Under the pieces are notes generated by a model, which had not been told where the DNA came from, ran no database searches, and saw only the letters and a program-made list of their open reading frames with translations. From the NCBI RefSeq assembly GCF_001042485.2, contig NZ_LBMN02000004.1, forward strand, positions 496,001 through 560,000: 64,000 nt of DNA, written 5' to 3'. Position 1 is the stretch's first letter. Each line of letters starts with the position of its first letter. Position numbers and translations under genes: made by a program. Positions 44,370-53,701 of this stretch are shown here, in pieces. This DNA is from Bacillus paralicheniformis (GTDB lineage: Bacteria > Bacillota > Bacilli > Bacillales > Bacillaceae).

Positions 44370-45851
44370 TTACCGCCCTCCTGTAGCGAGTGTCATAATT
44401 CGTTCTTGCGTGGCATCATTTCTTGATAGCTCACCGCTTAGCGTTCCTTCATGGATCACAAGCACGCGGTCGCTCATCCCGAGAATCTCGGGGAGCTCTG
44501 AAGAGACCATGACGATCGCGACGCCGCGGTCTGTCAGCTCGTTCATCAGCTGATAAATCTCCCTTTTCGCGCCGACATCGACGCCTCGCGTCGGCTCATC
44601 CAAAATCAGCACTTTAGGACCGATTCCGATCCATTTGGCGATGACCACTTTTTGCTGGTTCCCTCCTGAAAGGTTTAGCGCGTGGGTTTCCGGCGATTCC
44701 GTTTTGATCGTCAGCCGCTTGATCAGAAGGTCGACAAATTCCTGCTCGCTTTTTTTGTCAATCCATCCTTTCGGTGAAAAGCTGGCGAGATTCGGAAGGG
44801 CGATATTTTCCCTGATGGACGTGTCGAGCACAAGTCCTTCATCCTTGCGGTTCTCAGTAATAAAACCGATTCCTTTTTGAACGGCATCGCTCGGTTTTTT
44901 GAGCGTCGCTTTTTTGCCTTCGATGAAAATGTCTCCCGAATCAAGCGGATCGAGCCCGAAAATCGCCCTCATCAGCTCGGTGCGCCCGGCACCCATCAGT
45001 CCTGAAATCCCGACGATTTCGCCGGAGCGGACGGTAAAGCTGATATTTTGGAAGACGCCTTTTTTGGATGCCTGCTTGACTTCGAGAACGACGCGTCCCG
45101 GATTTGGCTGTCTTTCAGGATAGCGTTCGGTCAGCTCCCGTCCGACCATCTTTTTCACCACTTCATGAAAGTTGGTGTCGGGAATCCGTTTCGTGTCGAC
45201 CGTTTTTCCGTCGCGCATCACCGTGATCCGGTCGCAAATCGTGAAGATTTCTTCCATGCGGTGGGATATATAGACGATGGAGACGCCGTTTTTCTTTAAT
45301 GCTCTAATGACGCCGAACAGTTTTTCAATTTCTCTTTCTGTCAACGCTGCCGTCGGTTCATCCATGATGATCACTTTCGCGTCTGTCATAAGGGCTTTTG
45401 CGATTTCGATCATTTGCTGCTGGCCGACGGAACAGTCTCCGGCTTCTTTTTCAAGAGAAATCGAGACTCCGAGTCTTTCAAGCTGCTCTTTTGCTAGCGC
45501 TTTCATTTTCTTGTTATTTAAAAATCCAAGTTTGGAAGAAAGCTCTCTGCCGATAAACAGATTTTCCAATACGGTCATTTCAGGCCAAATGTTCAGCTCC
45601 TGATGGATAAAGGCAATGCCGTTCTGTTCGGCTTTCTTTGGATCTGAAAAATACGTTTCTTTTCCGTCGATTTCGATCGTTCCGCTGTCCAGCTTGTGAA
45701 GTCCAGTCAACAGATTCATGAGTGTCGACTTTCCGGCGCCGTTTTCTCCCATTAAAGCGTGGACTTCACCTTCCTGAAGTTCGAAAGAAACGCCGGACAG
45801 CACCTGGTTTTGGCCAAAAGCTTTATAAATGTCCTTCATTTTAATATGCAT
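44370..45851 (-). CDS. rbsA: ribose ABC transporter ATP-binding protein
   Basis: 493 residues with two tandem ABC domains. First: Walker [10 protein letters not shown] (about residue 36), signature [15 protein letters not shown], Walker [12 protein letters not shown]. Second: degenerate Walker [11 protein letters not shown], as usual for sugar transporters of this class, signature [16 protein letters not shown], Walker [13 protein letters not shown]. Confidence 0.95.
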   Translation of the reverse strand: MHIKMKDIYKAFGQNQVLSGVSFELQEGEVHALMGENGAGKSTLMNLLTGLHKLDSGTIEIDGKETYFSDPKKAEQNGIAFIHQELNIWPEMTVLENLFIGRELSSKLGFLNNKKMKALAKEQLERLGVSISLEKEAGDCSVGQQQMIEIAKALMTDAKVIIMDEPTAALTEREIEKLFGVIRALKKNGVSIVYISHRMEEIFTICDRITVMRDGKTVDTKRIPDTNFHEVVKKMVGRELTERYPERQPNPGRVVLEVKQASKKGVFQNISFTVRSGEIVGISGLMGAGRTELMRAIFGLDPLDSGDIFIEGKKATLKKPSDAVQKGIGFITENRKDEGLVLDTSIRENIALPNLASFSPKGWIDKKSEQEFVDLLIKRLTIKTESPETHALNLSGGNQQKVVIAKWIGIGPKVLILDEPTRGVDVGAKREIYQLMNELTDRGVAIVMVSSELPEILGMSDRVLVIHEGTLSGELSRNDATQERIMTLATGGR

Positions 45852-45888
45852 GGGCTATCCCTTCTTTCCAGATGTAGAATGTAAACAT

Positions 45889-46284
45889 CTAAAAGATCAC
45901 TCCCGCGTGCAAGATGCAATTTGCATAAGGTGTTGCTTCCCCTGTGCGAATGACCGCTTTTGCGTGGCTCGTCGCTTTTTTGAATGCTTCGTGCGGGATA
46001 TAGTCAATTTTTTGGTTTGAAAATTCAGCTTTTAAAAATGCGGCTTGACCGGGATTGACGCTTTCTATTTCTTCGGCTGCCGACACTTTTTCGACGGCCA
46101 TTTCATCGGCGATGAGCTTTGTGACCTCTTGAAATCCAGGCGTACCCAATGTCAGCGCAAGATCGATTTTGGGGACGCCGGGAGGAACGGGCAGGCCGGC
46201 GTCCGCGATGACGACGGTGTCGGTATGCCCGAGATCGGCCAGTAATTTTGCGATATGGCTGTTTAAAATCCCGTGTTTTTTCAT
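45889..46284 (-). CDS. rbsD: D-ribose pyranase
   Basis: 131 residues: MKKHGILNSHIAKLLADLGHTDTVVIADAGLPVPPG with the catalytic His 20 region, ending GEATPYANCILHAGVIF. It interconverts beta-pyranose and furanose forms so the kinase can use ribose. Starts overlapping the rbsK stop. Confidence 0.95.
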   Translation of the reverse strand: MKKHGILNSHIAKLLADLGHTDTVVIADAGLPVPPGVPKIDLALTLGTPGFQEVTKLIADEMAVEKVSAAEEIESVNPGQAAFLKAEFSNQKIDYIPHEAFKKATSHAKAVIRTGEATPYANCILHAGVIF

Positions 46285-47168
46285 GACAATTCACGCTCCA
46301 CTTCATCCCGTTTCGGCATGCCGCCTTGCGCGCCGAATTTCAAAACCGAGAGGGAAGCCGCCCGGTTCGCAAAGCGCAAGGCAGATTCGATGCTTTGTCC
46401 TTCGGAAAGCGCAACGGCCAATCCCGCATTGAAGGTGTCTCCGGCTCCCGTCGTATCAATTGCATTGACAGGGAATGAAGGGACGATCCTTTCTTCCAGA
46501 CCATTGTGATAGCGGACCCCGTTTTTTCCTTCTGTGATGAACAGCTTCTCCGGATAGCGCTTTAACGCTTCCTCCCGGGACATGCCCTGAAACAGTACCG
46601 AAGCTTCATGCTCGTTTGGCGTAATGTAGGCCGCAAGATCGACCGTTTCCGGGCGAAGCGGACGAGCTGGTGCCGGATTCAGCAGGAGAGGAATGCCGAG
46701 AGAGCTGCACAGTCCGCTGACATAATCGACGGTTTCTTCCGGAATCTCCTGCTGAATCAGAACGATGTCTGCCTGTTTAATCGCAGGCAGCGCTTTTTGA
46801 ACGTATTCAGGTGTGACATGGTCATTTGCCCCTTTGACGACGATAATACTGTTGTCGCCGTCTGCGAGAACGATATGTGCGGTGCCGCTTTCCTGACCTG
46901 TAACCGGTTCCACATAGTCTGTCAAAACACCATTCGCTTGAAAATTGTCGAGGATGGCTTTTCCGTAATGATCATCGCCGACGCAGCCGATCATATGGAC
47001 CTCTGCACCAAGCCGGGCCGCAGCCACTGCCTGGTTGGCGCCTTTTCCGCCCGGAACCGTTTTAAAAGATTCGCCAAGCACCGTTTCTCCGGCAGCCGGC
47101 CGCTTAGGCGATGTCACAACTAAATCCATCGAAGAGCTGCCAATCACGCATATTTTACTCATTGTCAT
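46281..47168 (-). CDS. rbsK: ribokinase
   Basis: 295 residues, PfkB family. GGKGANQAVAAARLGAEVHMIGCVGDD is the N-terminal signature, and the catalytic loop with the anion hole and Asp base is DTTGAGDTFNAGLAVAL near residue 240. Phosphorylates ribose to ribose-5-phosphate. Start overlaps the rbsR stop by ATGA. Confidence 0.95.
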   Translation of the reverse strand: MTMSKICVIGSSSMDLVVTSPKRPAAGETVLGESFKTVPGGKGANQAVAAARLGAEVHMIGCVGDDHYGKAILDNFQANGVLTDYVEPVTGQESGTAHIVLADGDNSIIVVKGANDHVTPEYVQKALPAIKQADIVLIQQEIPEETVDYVSGLCSSLGIPLLLNPAPARPLRPETVDLAAYITPNEHEASVLFQGMSREEALKRYPEKLFITEGKNGVRYHNGLEERIVPSFPVNAIDTTGAGDTFNAGLAVALSEGQSIESALRFANRAASLSVLKFGAQGGMPKRDEVERELS

Positions 47169-48145
47169 TCCGCCTTTCTTGTCGTTTGTCTTTCAATAAA
47201 GGCAACCGGCATCTGCACTGCCGATTGTTCAATATATTCATTTTTCATTAATCTCAGCAGCAGTTTTGCCGCTTCTTTTCCCATTTCATAGGCGGGCTGC
47301 CTGATCGTTGATAAAGAGGGGAAAAGCAATTCGCTTTGCGGAATGTCATCAAAGCCGATAATCTGCAGTTCGTCGGGAACTTTGATCTTCCGTTTTAAGG
47401 CTTCATGCAAAACGGCTGTCGCCACAATGTCATTGCTTGCGATTACGCCGTCTGTTTCCGGATAGGAGGCAAACAGCTCCGCTGCCCGTTTTTGGGCTTC
47501 CGGAAATGAAAATGTCTCGGTTTTCATAACATGAAAATCGATATCGGCACCGCTTAGCATCTCCAGCGCTCCGTTGAAACGGTCTCTTGCAGTCTGAAGG
47601 TGGGCCGGTCCTTTAATCAGCGTAATTCGTTTCGCGTTTCTCCTGACCATTTCAGCCGCAGCGATTCTGCCGCCTTCGCGGCTGTCCGCGAATACAGCCG
47701 GCGCATTCTCGCCCGTCCGGTCAAGGAAGACAATCGGCATGGACAAGTCTTGATAATTTGGCGCATCCGGATAATTGGTCGCTGAAATGACTCCGACCAC
47801 ATGATTTTGTTTAAACGTCTGCAAATAATCAAGCTCTTTTTCCAAATTTTCATCGCTGTTTCCGAAGATGAGCCGAAAGCCGAGGCGGTGGATCTCATCT
47901 TCAACGCCGCGCGCAAGCTGAGGAAAGAACGGGTTTGTGATATCCGGCAGCAGCAGTCCGATCAGTCTGGACTCCCTTTTATAGAGAGACCTGGCCACTT
48001 CATTCGGGTGGTAATTCAGTTCTTCCATCGCTTTTAACACGCGTGTCCTCGTGTCTTCATGGACGTATCCCGTCTCATTTAATACCCGGGAAACCGTAGC
48101 GACAGATACTTTTGCAGCAAGTGCGACGTCTTTAATCGTAGCCAA
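47165..48145 (-). CDS. rbsR: LacI-family ribose operon repressor
   Basis: 326 residues. HTH ATIKDVALAAKVSVATVSRVLNETGYVHEDTRTRVLKAMEELNYHPNEVARSL, with the hinge helix. The sugar-binding core (LIGLLLPDITNPFFPQLARGVEDE) follows. First gene of rbsRKDACB, order as in B. subtilis. A perfect cre/LacI-type operator lies 24 bp upstream. Confidence 0.95.
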   Translation of the reverse strand: MATIKDVALAAKVSVATVSRVLNETGYVHEDTRTRVLKAMEELNYHPNEVARSLYKRESRLIGLLLPDITNPFFPQLARGVEDEIHRLGFRLIFGNSDENLEKELDYLQTFKQNHVVGVISATNYPDAPNYQDLSMPIVFLDRTGENAPAVFADSREGGRIAAAEMVRRNAKRITLIKGPAHLQTARDRFNGALEMLSGADIDFHVMKTETFSFPEAQKRAAELFASYPETDGVIASNDIVATAVLHEALKRKIKVPDELQIIGFDDIPQSELLFPSLSTIRQPAYEMGKEAAKLLLRLMKNEYIEQSAVQMPVAFIERQTTRKAE

Positions 48146-48964
48146 AAAAGACTTCTCCTCTCCATTTGTGTAACCGTTTACATAAAGATTATCATGATCC
48201 TTTTAAAATCTCAATAAAAAAGTCCGGGCGCTAAAATTTTTAGCCGGGTTGGGATATAGAGACATATACAAGTATGTTGAATAGAAAATAACCTTCATTC
48301 GGCATAAATTGGCGACTACAGTAACAATGAGAATAATAAGAAAAATTAAAAATGTTAAAGTTTGATGAATTATCGTTGAAAAAAATTAATGGCTTTTTAA
48401 ATCTTAGGATTTTAACCTAAAATCTAAAGAAATAAGGTGAATCGAACGGCTCACAAAAAAATTGGATTTGTTAATGAATCCCGCTTTATGCTAAAAGAGA
48501 TTTTCATTTTTTAATAGGTGATCTGATTGTCATAGGACGCATTTGTTTTGAAGAGGGAACATTGGTGACTTTTTAACCTGTTGGAAAAGAGCGAAAATAC
48601 AAAAAGAAAGGGGATATCCCGGTTGACAGCCCATTTCTAGGGGATTTCAGCCGGGGGAAAAAGAGACCCTGAATCCATCCTTCAATCTTTCATCAGAAAT
48701 AGGGAGAAAAGTACAAAAATCATAATGTCGAATTTTGAAAGCGCATACTTAAAACGCTGACAAAAAACTGATAGGAATTAAGAACTTTCGATTACCAAAA
48801 ATATCAATAAAAAGATAGGCATTATTGACTCGGACTAGGTGATCTTTGTCACGGAAAATTTCGTCGTCTTCTGTTACATAATGCCGATTGTGATTTCATA
48901 GTGAACCTATATACTGATGAATGAATTTACATATCAGATTCCAAGAAGGAGATGTAGACAAACA
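48146..48964. other. 819-bp intergenic region between rbsR and pgsB
   Basis: AT-rich, no credible ORF. The rbsR side carries the cre operator. Further on, CCCGGTTGA and TCAGCCGGG (48619-48656) can pair into a 9-bp stem around a long loop. Near 48817 TTGACT resembles a -35 but no good -10 follows at 17 bp. The unusual length in front of pgsB fits a gene that in B. subtilis needs upstream binding of DegU and SwrA; no sites were recognised here. Confidence 0.5.
48169..48182. promoter_or_regulatory. cre/RbsR operator of the ribose operon
   Basis: TGTAACCGTTTACA (reverse complement TGTAAACGGTTACA) matches the CcpA cre consensus TGWAANCGNTNWCA fully and is also a LacI-type near-palindrome, so RbsR and CcpA could share it. 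Confidence 0.8.
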
Positions 48965-50146
48965 ATGTGGGTAATGCTATTAGCCTGTGTGATCGTTGTT
49001 GGGATCGGCATTTATGAAAAAAGGCGCCACCAGCAAAACATCGATGCGCTGCCTGTCCGAGTGAACATCAACGGGATACGCGGAAAGTCCACGGTGACAA
49101 GATTAACAACAGGGATATTAATCGAGGCAGGCTACAAAACAGTAGGAAAAACAACCGGGACAGACGCAAGGATGATTTATTGGGACACACCGGAAGAGAA
49201 ACCGATCAAAAGAAAACCTCAAGGCCCGAATATCGGAGAACAGAAAGAGGTTATGAAAGAAACGGTGGAAAGAGGGGCCAATGCGATTGTCAGTGAGTGC
49301 ATGGCCGTTAACCCTGATTACCAAATCATCTTTCAGGAAGAATTGCTTCAGGCTAATATCGGCGTGATCGTGAACGTGCTGGAAGATCACATGGATGTGA
49401 TGGGACCGACTTTGGATGAAATTGCAGAAGCTTTCACAGCAACCATTCCTTATAATGGACATTTAGTTATCACTGATAGTGAGTATACCGATTTCTTTAA
49501 GCAGATTGCAAAAGAAAGGAACACAAAAGTCATCGTCGCAGACAATTCTAAAATAACAGATGAATACCTCAGACAGTTTGAGTACATGGTATTCCCTGAT
49601 AATGCGTCTCTTGCGCTCGGTGTGGCTCAAGCGTTGGGTATTGACGAAGAAACCGCTTTTAAAGGCATGCTGAATGCGCCGCCTGATCCGGGAGCCATGA
49701 GAATTCTGCCGCTGATGAACGCCAAAAACCCCGGACATTTCGTCAACGGTTTTGCGGCCAATGACGCAGCTTCGACTTTAAACATATGGAAGCGTGTAAA
49801 AGAAATAGGCTATCCTACGGATCAGCCGATCGTCATTATGAACTGCCGCGCCGACAGGGTAGACAGAACACAGCAGTTTGCGGAAGATGTCCTTCCTTAT
49901 ATTGAAGCAAGTGAACTTGTGCTGATTGGAGAAACAACAGAGCCGATCGTCAAAGCATATGAAGCAGGCAAAATTCCTGCGGACAAGCTGTTTGATTTTG
50001 AGCACAAATCAACGGAAGAAATCATGTTTATGCTGAAAAACAAGCTTGAGGGCCGCGTCATTTACGGAGTCGGAAATATCCACGGAGCAGCGGAGCCTCT
50101 CATTGAAAAAATACAAGATTACAAGATTAAGCAGCTCGTTAGCTAG
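48965..50146 (+). CDS. pgsB: poly-gamma-glutamate synthase PgsB (CapB)
   Basis: 393 residues, the same as B. subtilis PgsB. N-terminal membrane anchor MWVMLLACVIVVGIGIYEKRR, then an amide-ligase fold of the Mur ligase type: VNINGIRGKSTVTRLTTGIL (ATP loop GxxGKS/T, about residues 37-45), NVLEDHMDVMGPT and MNCRADRVDRTQQF. It joins glutamates by gamma-amide bonds using ATP. The frame opens 16 codons earlier at 48917, but ATG 48965 with AAGGAG some 15 bp before matches the family N terminus. Confidence 0.95.
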   Translation: MWVMLLACVIVVGIGIYEKRRHQQNIDALPVRVNINGIRGKSTVTRLTTGILIEAGYKTVGKTTGTDARMIYWDTPEEKPIKRKPQGPNIGEQKEVMKETVERGANAIVSECMAVNPDYQIIFQEELLQANIGVIVNVLEDHMDVMGPTLDEIAEAFTATIPYNGHLVITDSEYTDFFKQIAKERNTKVIVADNSKITDEYLRQFEYMVFPDNASLALGVAQALGIDEETAFKGMLNAPPDPGAMRILPLMNAKNPGHFVNGFAANDAASTLNIWKRVKEIGYPTDQPIVIMNCRADRVDRTQQFAEDVLPYIEASELVLIGETTEPIVKAYEAGKIPADKLFDFEHKSTEEIMFMLKNKLEGRVIYGVGNIHGAAEPLIEKIQDYKIKQLVS

Positions 50147-50161
50147 GAGGAAGAAAACACA

Positions 50162-50611
50162 ATGTTTGGATCAGATTTATATATCGCCCTCATTTTAGGA
50201 GTCTTACTCAGTTTGATTTTTGCAGAGAAAACGGGAATTGTACCAGCCGGCCTCGTCGTACCGGGTTATTTGGGACTTGTGTTCAATCAGCCGATTTTCA
50301 TGTTGCTCGTTCTTTTTGTCAGTTTGCTGACGTATGTCATCGTGAAATTCGGACTTTCCAAAATTATGATTCTATATGGACGCAGAAAATTCGCAGCGAT
50401 GCTGATTACGGGAATTCTTTTGAAAATCGGTTTTGATTTTATATATCCGGTGATGCCGTTTGAGATTGCCGAATTCAGGGGAATCGGAATTATCGTGCCG
50501 GGGCTGATCGCGAATACCATTCAAAGACAGGGATTAACGATTACGCTTGGAAGTACGCTTTTATTGAGCGGAGCAACATTCGTCATTATGTATGCTTACT
50601 ATCTAATCTAA
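50162..50611 (+). CDS. pgsC: poly-gamma-glutamate synthesis protein PgsC (CapC)
   Basis: 149 residues, four or five membrane helices (MFGSDLYIALILGVLLSLIFAEKTGIVPAGLVVPGYLGLV). Partner of PgsB in the membrane synthase. Follows pgsB by 15 bp with AGGAGG. Confidence 0.95.
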   Translation: MFGSDLYIALILGVLLSLIFAEKTGIVPAGLVVPGYLGLVFNQPIFMLLVLFVSLLTYVIVKFGLSKIMILYGRRKFAAMLITGILLKIGFDFIYPVMPFEIAEFRGIGIIVPGLIANTIQRQGLTITLGSTLLLSGATFVIMYAYYLI

Positions 50612-50630
50612 AGTTAGGTGTGTCAAATCG

Positions 50631-51800
50631 ATGAAAAAACAACTGAACTTTCAGGAAAAACTGCTGAAGCTGACGAAGCAGGAGAAAAAGAAAACAAACA
50701 AGCACGTCTTTATCGTATTGCCCGTTATTTTCTGTTTAATGTTTGTCTTTACTTGGGTCGGAAGCGCCAAAACTCCTTCGCAAATGGACAAAAAAGAAGA
50801 TGCCAAGCTTACAGCTACTTTTGTGGGCGATATGATGATGGGAAGAAACGTAGAAAAAGTGACAAACTTGCACGGTTCGGAAAGTGTCTTCAAAAATGTG
50901 AAGCCGTACTTTAATGTGTCAGATTTTATCACAGGAAACTTTGAAAACCCTGTAACCAATGCAAAGGACTATCAAGAGGCAGAAAAGAACATCCATCTGC
51001 AAACGAATCAAGAATCAGTCGAAACATTGAAAAAGCTGAACTTCAGCGTACTGAACTTTGCCAACAACCATGCGATGGACTACGGGGAAGACGGTTTGAA
51101 GGATACGCTGAATAAATTCTCAAATGAGGATTTGGAGCTTGTCGGAGCAGGGAATAATCTCGAAGACGCGAAACAGCACGTATCCTATCAGGATGTGAAC
51201 GGTGTTAAAATCGCAACGCTCGGTTTTACAGACGTCTACACGAAGAACTTTACAGCCAAAAAGAACAGAGGCGGAGTGCTGCCGCTCAGCCCGAAAATCT
51301 TTATTCCAATGATCGCGGAAGCATCCAAAAAAGCGGATATCGTCCTTGTCCACGTGCACTGGGGACAAGAATATGACAATGAACCGAACGCCAGACAGAA
51401 GGATCTGGCTAAAGCGATTGCGGATGCCGGAGCAGATGTCATCATCGGCGCTCACCCCCATGTTCTCGAACCGATCGAAGTGTATAACGGCACTGTGATC
51501 TTCTACAGCCTCGGAAACTTTGTGTTTGATCAGGGCTGGTCAAGAACACGGGACAGCGCGCTTGTACAATACCATTTAATGAATGACGGCAAAGGGCGCT
51601 TTGAGATAACGCCTCTCAACATTCGCGAAGCAACACCGACGCCTTTAGGCAAGAGCGATTTCTTGAAACGAAAAGCGATCTTCCGTCAATTGACAAAAGG
51701 AACAAACCTCGACTGGAAAGAAGAGAACGGAAAATTGACGTTTGAAGTCGATCATGCGGACAAACTGAAAAATAACAAAAACGGAGTGGTGAACAAATGA
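50631..51800 (+). CDS. pgsA: poly-gamma-glutamate synthesis/export protein PgsA (CapA)
   Basis: 389 residues. One N-terminal membrane segment (VFIVLPVIFCLMFVFTWVG) and a large extracellular metallophosphatase-like CapA domain: TFVGDMMMGRNVEKV, NFANNHAMDYGEDGL, VHVHWGQEY, IIGAHPHVLEPIEVYNG. Needed for polymer synthesis and transport; the catalytic role of the domain is unclear. Confidence 0.95.
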   Translation: MKKQLNFQEKLLKLTKQEKKKTNKHVFIVLPVIFCLMFVFTWVGSAKTPSQMDKKEDAKLTATFVGDMMMGRNVEKVTNLHGSESVFKNVKPYFNVSDFITGNFENPVTNAKDYQEAEKNIHLQTNQESVETLKKLNFSVLNFANNHAMDYGEDGLKDTLNKFSNEDLELVGAGNNLEDAKQHVSYQDVNGVKIATLGFTDVYTKNFTAKKNRGGVLPLSPKIFIPMIAEASKKADIVLVHVHWGQEYDNEPNARQKDLAKAIADAGADVIIGAHPHVLEPIEVYNGTVIFYSLGNFVFDQGWSRTRDSALVQYHLMNDGKGRFEITPLNIREATPTPLGKSDFLKRKAIFRQLTKGTNLDWKEENGKLTFEVDHADKLKNNKNGVVNK

Positions 51801-51964
51801 AATTTGTCAGAGCCATTTGGCCGTTCGTAGGTTTAGTGTTGATCATTGCATTCATGTCTGCTTTCAAGTATTCTGATGAATTGTCAAACGATGAAAAAGC
51901 TAAAATCTCAACGGAAATCCAAAAAGTGAATCAGCAGGATCACACAACGGAAAACCAACAATAA
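51797..51964 (+). CDS. pgsE: small membrane protein PgsE
   Basis: 55 residues, exactly the length of B. subtilis PgsE (YwtC). MKFVRAIWPFVGLVLIIAFM is a membrane helix, followed by a charged extracellular tail. Its ATG overlaps the pgsA stop (ATGA). Reported to help gamma-PGA production, with metal dependence in B. subtilis. Confidence 0.88.
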   Translation: MKFVRAIWPFVGLVLIIAFMSAFKYSDELSNDEKAKISTEIQKVNQQDHTTENQQ

Positions 51965-52418
51965 CAGTGCAGAAAAGAGAGTGCCGCCGGCACTCTCTTT
52001 TTGCGTGTGCTGATTCCGGTTATAAAAGACCTGTGAAAAGCGGCTGATTTGAAAAGGAAACACGACAATTTTCTTAACCGGTCAGTGTATAAAGTTTTAT
52101 AGAAAATCAGGAGAATATATACATGGTTTTGGGGTTCGTGTTTATTGTATTCTTTTGAAGGGAATAAAAACTGACAAATTTCGACTAAGCTTCAAAAATG
52201 CATCACCTTACCAATTCGGGATGGGAACTGCACCTCATGTTCATGACCTCTTTAGAATATTTCCCTTCATCCATTTAATCCGCGCTTAGGTGAAAAAGCT
52301 GATCATGCTGTGCTGCGCGTTTCTTCTCGCTATGACGCTGCTGTACACGCAAAAAAAGTCCTTTAAATATCCCAATTGAATGACGATGAAAGAGGAAAGA
52401 AGAGGAGGAACAGAACAA
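51965..52418. other. 454-bp intergenic region between pgsE and pgdS
   Basis: Beyond the pgs terminator I see no convincing promoter (no clear SigD or SigA match). A 29-codon frame at 52290-52379 encodes a hydrophobic peptide (MKKLIMLCCAFLLAMTLLYT...) but has no good ribosome site. Confidence 0.4.
51974..52002 (+). terminator. terminator of pgsBCAE
   Basis: AAAGAGAGTGCC-GCC-GGCACTCTCTTTTT; strong stem and T run. Confidence 0.9.
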
Positions 52419-53663
52419 TTGATAAAAAAAGCGGCAAACAAAAAATTGGTTTTGTTTTGTGGAATTGCGGTGTTTTGGATGTTTTTATTTTTAACGAATC
52501 ACAATGACGTACACGCCGATACGATCGGCGAGAAAATAGCAGAAACCGCCAGACAGCTTGAGGGTGCGAAATACAGTTACGGCGGAGAGAAGCCGAAAAC
52601 GGGGTTTGACTCGTCCGGCTTTGTACAATATGTGTTTCAATCGCTCGATATAACGCTTCCAAGAACGGTAAAAGAGCAATCGACCCTTGGAAGCAGCGTC
52701 GGCCGTCAGCAGCTCGAAAAGGGGGATCTTGTCTTTTTCAAAAATGCCGAACTGGAAACGGACGGGCCGACTCATGTCGCCATCTACATGGGAAATGATC
52801 AAATTATCCACAGCACAAAATCAAACGGAGTTGTCGTGACAAAGCTTGAAGGCAGCTCTTACTGGAGCTCGGGGTATCTTAAAGCGAAAAGGATCACAAA
52901 AGAACCTGAGATTTCTATGGACCCTGTCGTTCAAAAAGCGAAGAGCTATGTCGGTGTTCCATATGTATTTGGAGGCAACTCTCCGGATCTCGGGTTTGAC
53001 TGTTCAGGACTGACCCAATACGTTTTCAGAGAGGTGCTCGGTGTTTATTTGCCAAGATCGGCGGAACAGCAATGGGCGGTCGGTCAAAAGGTGAAGCTTG
53101 AAGATATCCGGCCGGGTGATGTTTTGTTTTTCAGCAATACGTACAAACCGGGAATATCCCATAACGCCATCTATGCCGGGGGCGGCCGGTTTATCCATGC
53201 GAGCCGTTCAAATAAAGTGACGATCTCTTACTTGTCGGCTTCCTACTGGCAGAAGAAGTTCACAGGAGTCAGACGTTTTGACAACATGTCCCTCCCGAAA
53301 AATCCGATTGTATCTGAAGCGATCAGGCATATCGGCGAAGTCGGTTATCAAAAAGGCGGTACATCGCCTAAAGAAGGCTTTGATACGGCGGGTTTTATCC
53401 AATATGTCTATAAAACGGCGGCAGGAGTGGAACTTCCGCGGTACGCTGATAAACAATACAGTACAGGTAAGAAAATCACAAAAAAGGAGCTGGAGCCTGG
53501 AGACATCGTGTTCTTTAAAGGAACCACTGTTCTGAATCCCGCCATCTATATCGGAAATGGCCAGGTCGTTCTTGTCACCTTGTCTGCCGGTGTGACGACA
53601 GCAGATATGGAGACGAGCGCCTATTGGAAAGAGAAATACGCCGGAAGCGTCAGAATTAAGTAG
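52419..53663 (+). CDS. pgdS: gamma-polyglutamate hydrolase PgdS with three NlpC/P60 repeats
   Basis: 414 residues from TTG 52419 (GGAGG ten bases before; B. subtilis PgdS 413). Signal peptide MIKKAANKKLVLFCGIAVFWMFLFLTNHNDVHA. Three NlpC/P60 repeats follow. Only the middle one is catalytic by sequence: FDCSG (Cys 195) and SHNAIYAG (His 248). The first has FDSSG in place of the Cys but keeps PTHVAIY; the third has FDTAG and lacks both Cys and His. It is secreted and cuts gamma-PGA, releasing or remodelling the polymer made by pgsBCA just upstream. Confidence 0.92.
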   Translation: MIKKAANKKLVLFCGIAVFWMFLFLTNHNDVHADTIGEKIAETARQLEGAKYSYGGEKPKTGFDSSGFVQYVFQSLDITLPRTVKEQSTLGSSVGRQQLEKGDLVFFKNAELETDGPTHVAIYMGNDQIIHSTKSNGVVVTKLEGSSYWSSGYLKAKRITKEPEISMDPVVQKAKSYVGVPYVFGGNSPDLGFDCSGLTQYVFREVLGVYLPRSAEQQWAVGQKVKLEDIRPGDVLFFSNTYKPGISHNAIYAGGGRFIHASRSNKVTISYLSASYWQKKFTGVRRFDNMSLPKNPIVSEAIRHIGEVGYQKGGTSPKEGFDTAGFIQYVYKTAAGVELPRYADKQYSTGKKITKKELEPGDIVFFKGTTVLNPAIYIGNGQVVLVTLSAGVTTADMETSAYWKEKYAGSVRIK

Positions 53664-53664
53664 C

Positions 53665-53699
53665 AGAAAACCGCTCGAGTCATCTTCGAGCGGTTTTCT
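53665..53699. terminator. bidirectional terminator between pgdS and ywtE
   Basis: AGAAAACCGCTCGA-GTCATCT-TCGAGCGGTTTTCT. Confidence 0.88.
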
Positions 53700-53701
53700 A
53701 A

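Noticed and set aside
48619-48656. terminator or riboswitch in the pgsB leader
   Set aside because: A 9-bp imperfect stem with a 20-base loop and no T run; no known riboswitch core was recognised.
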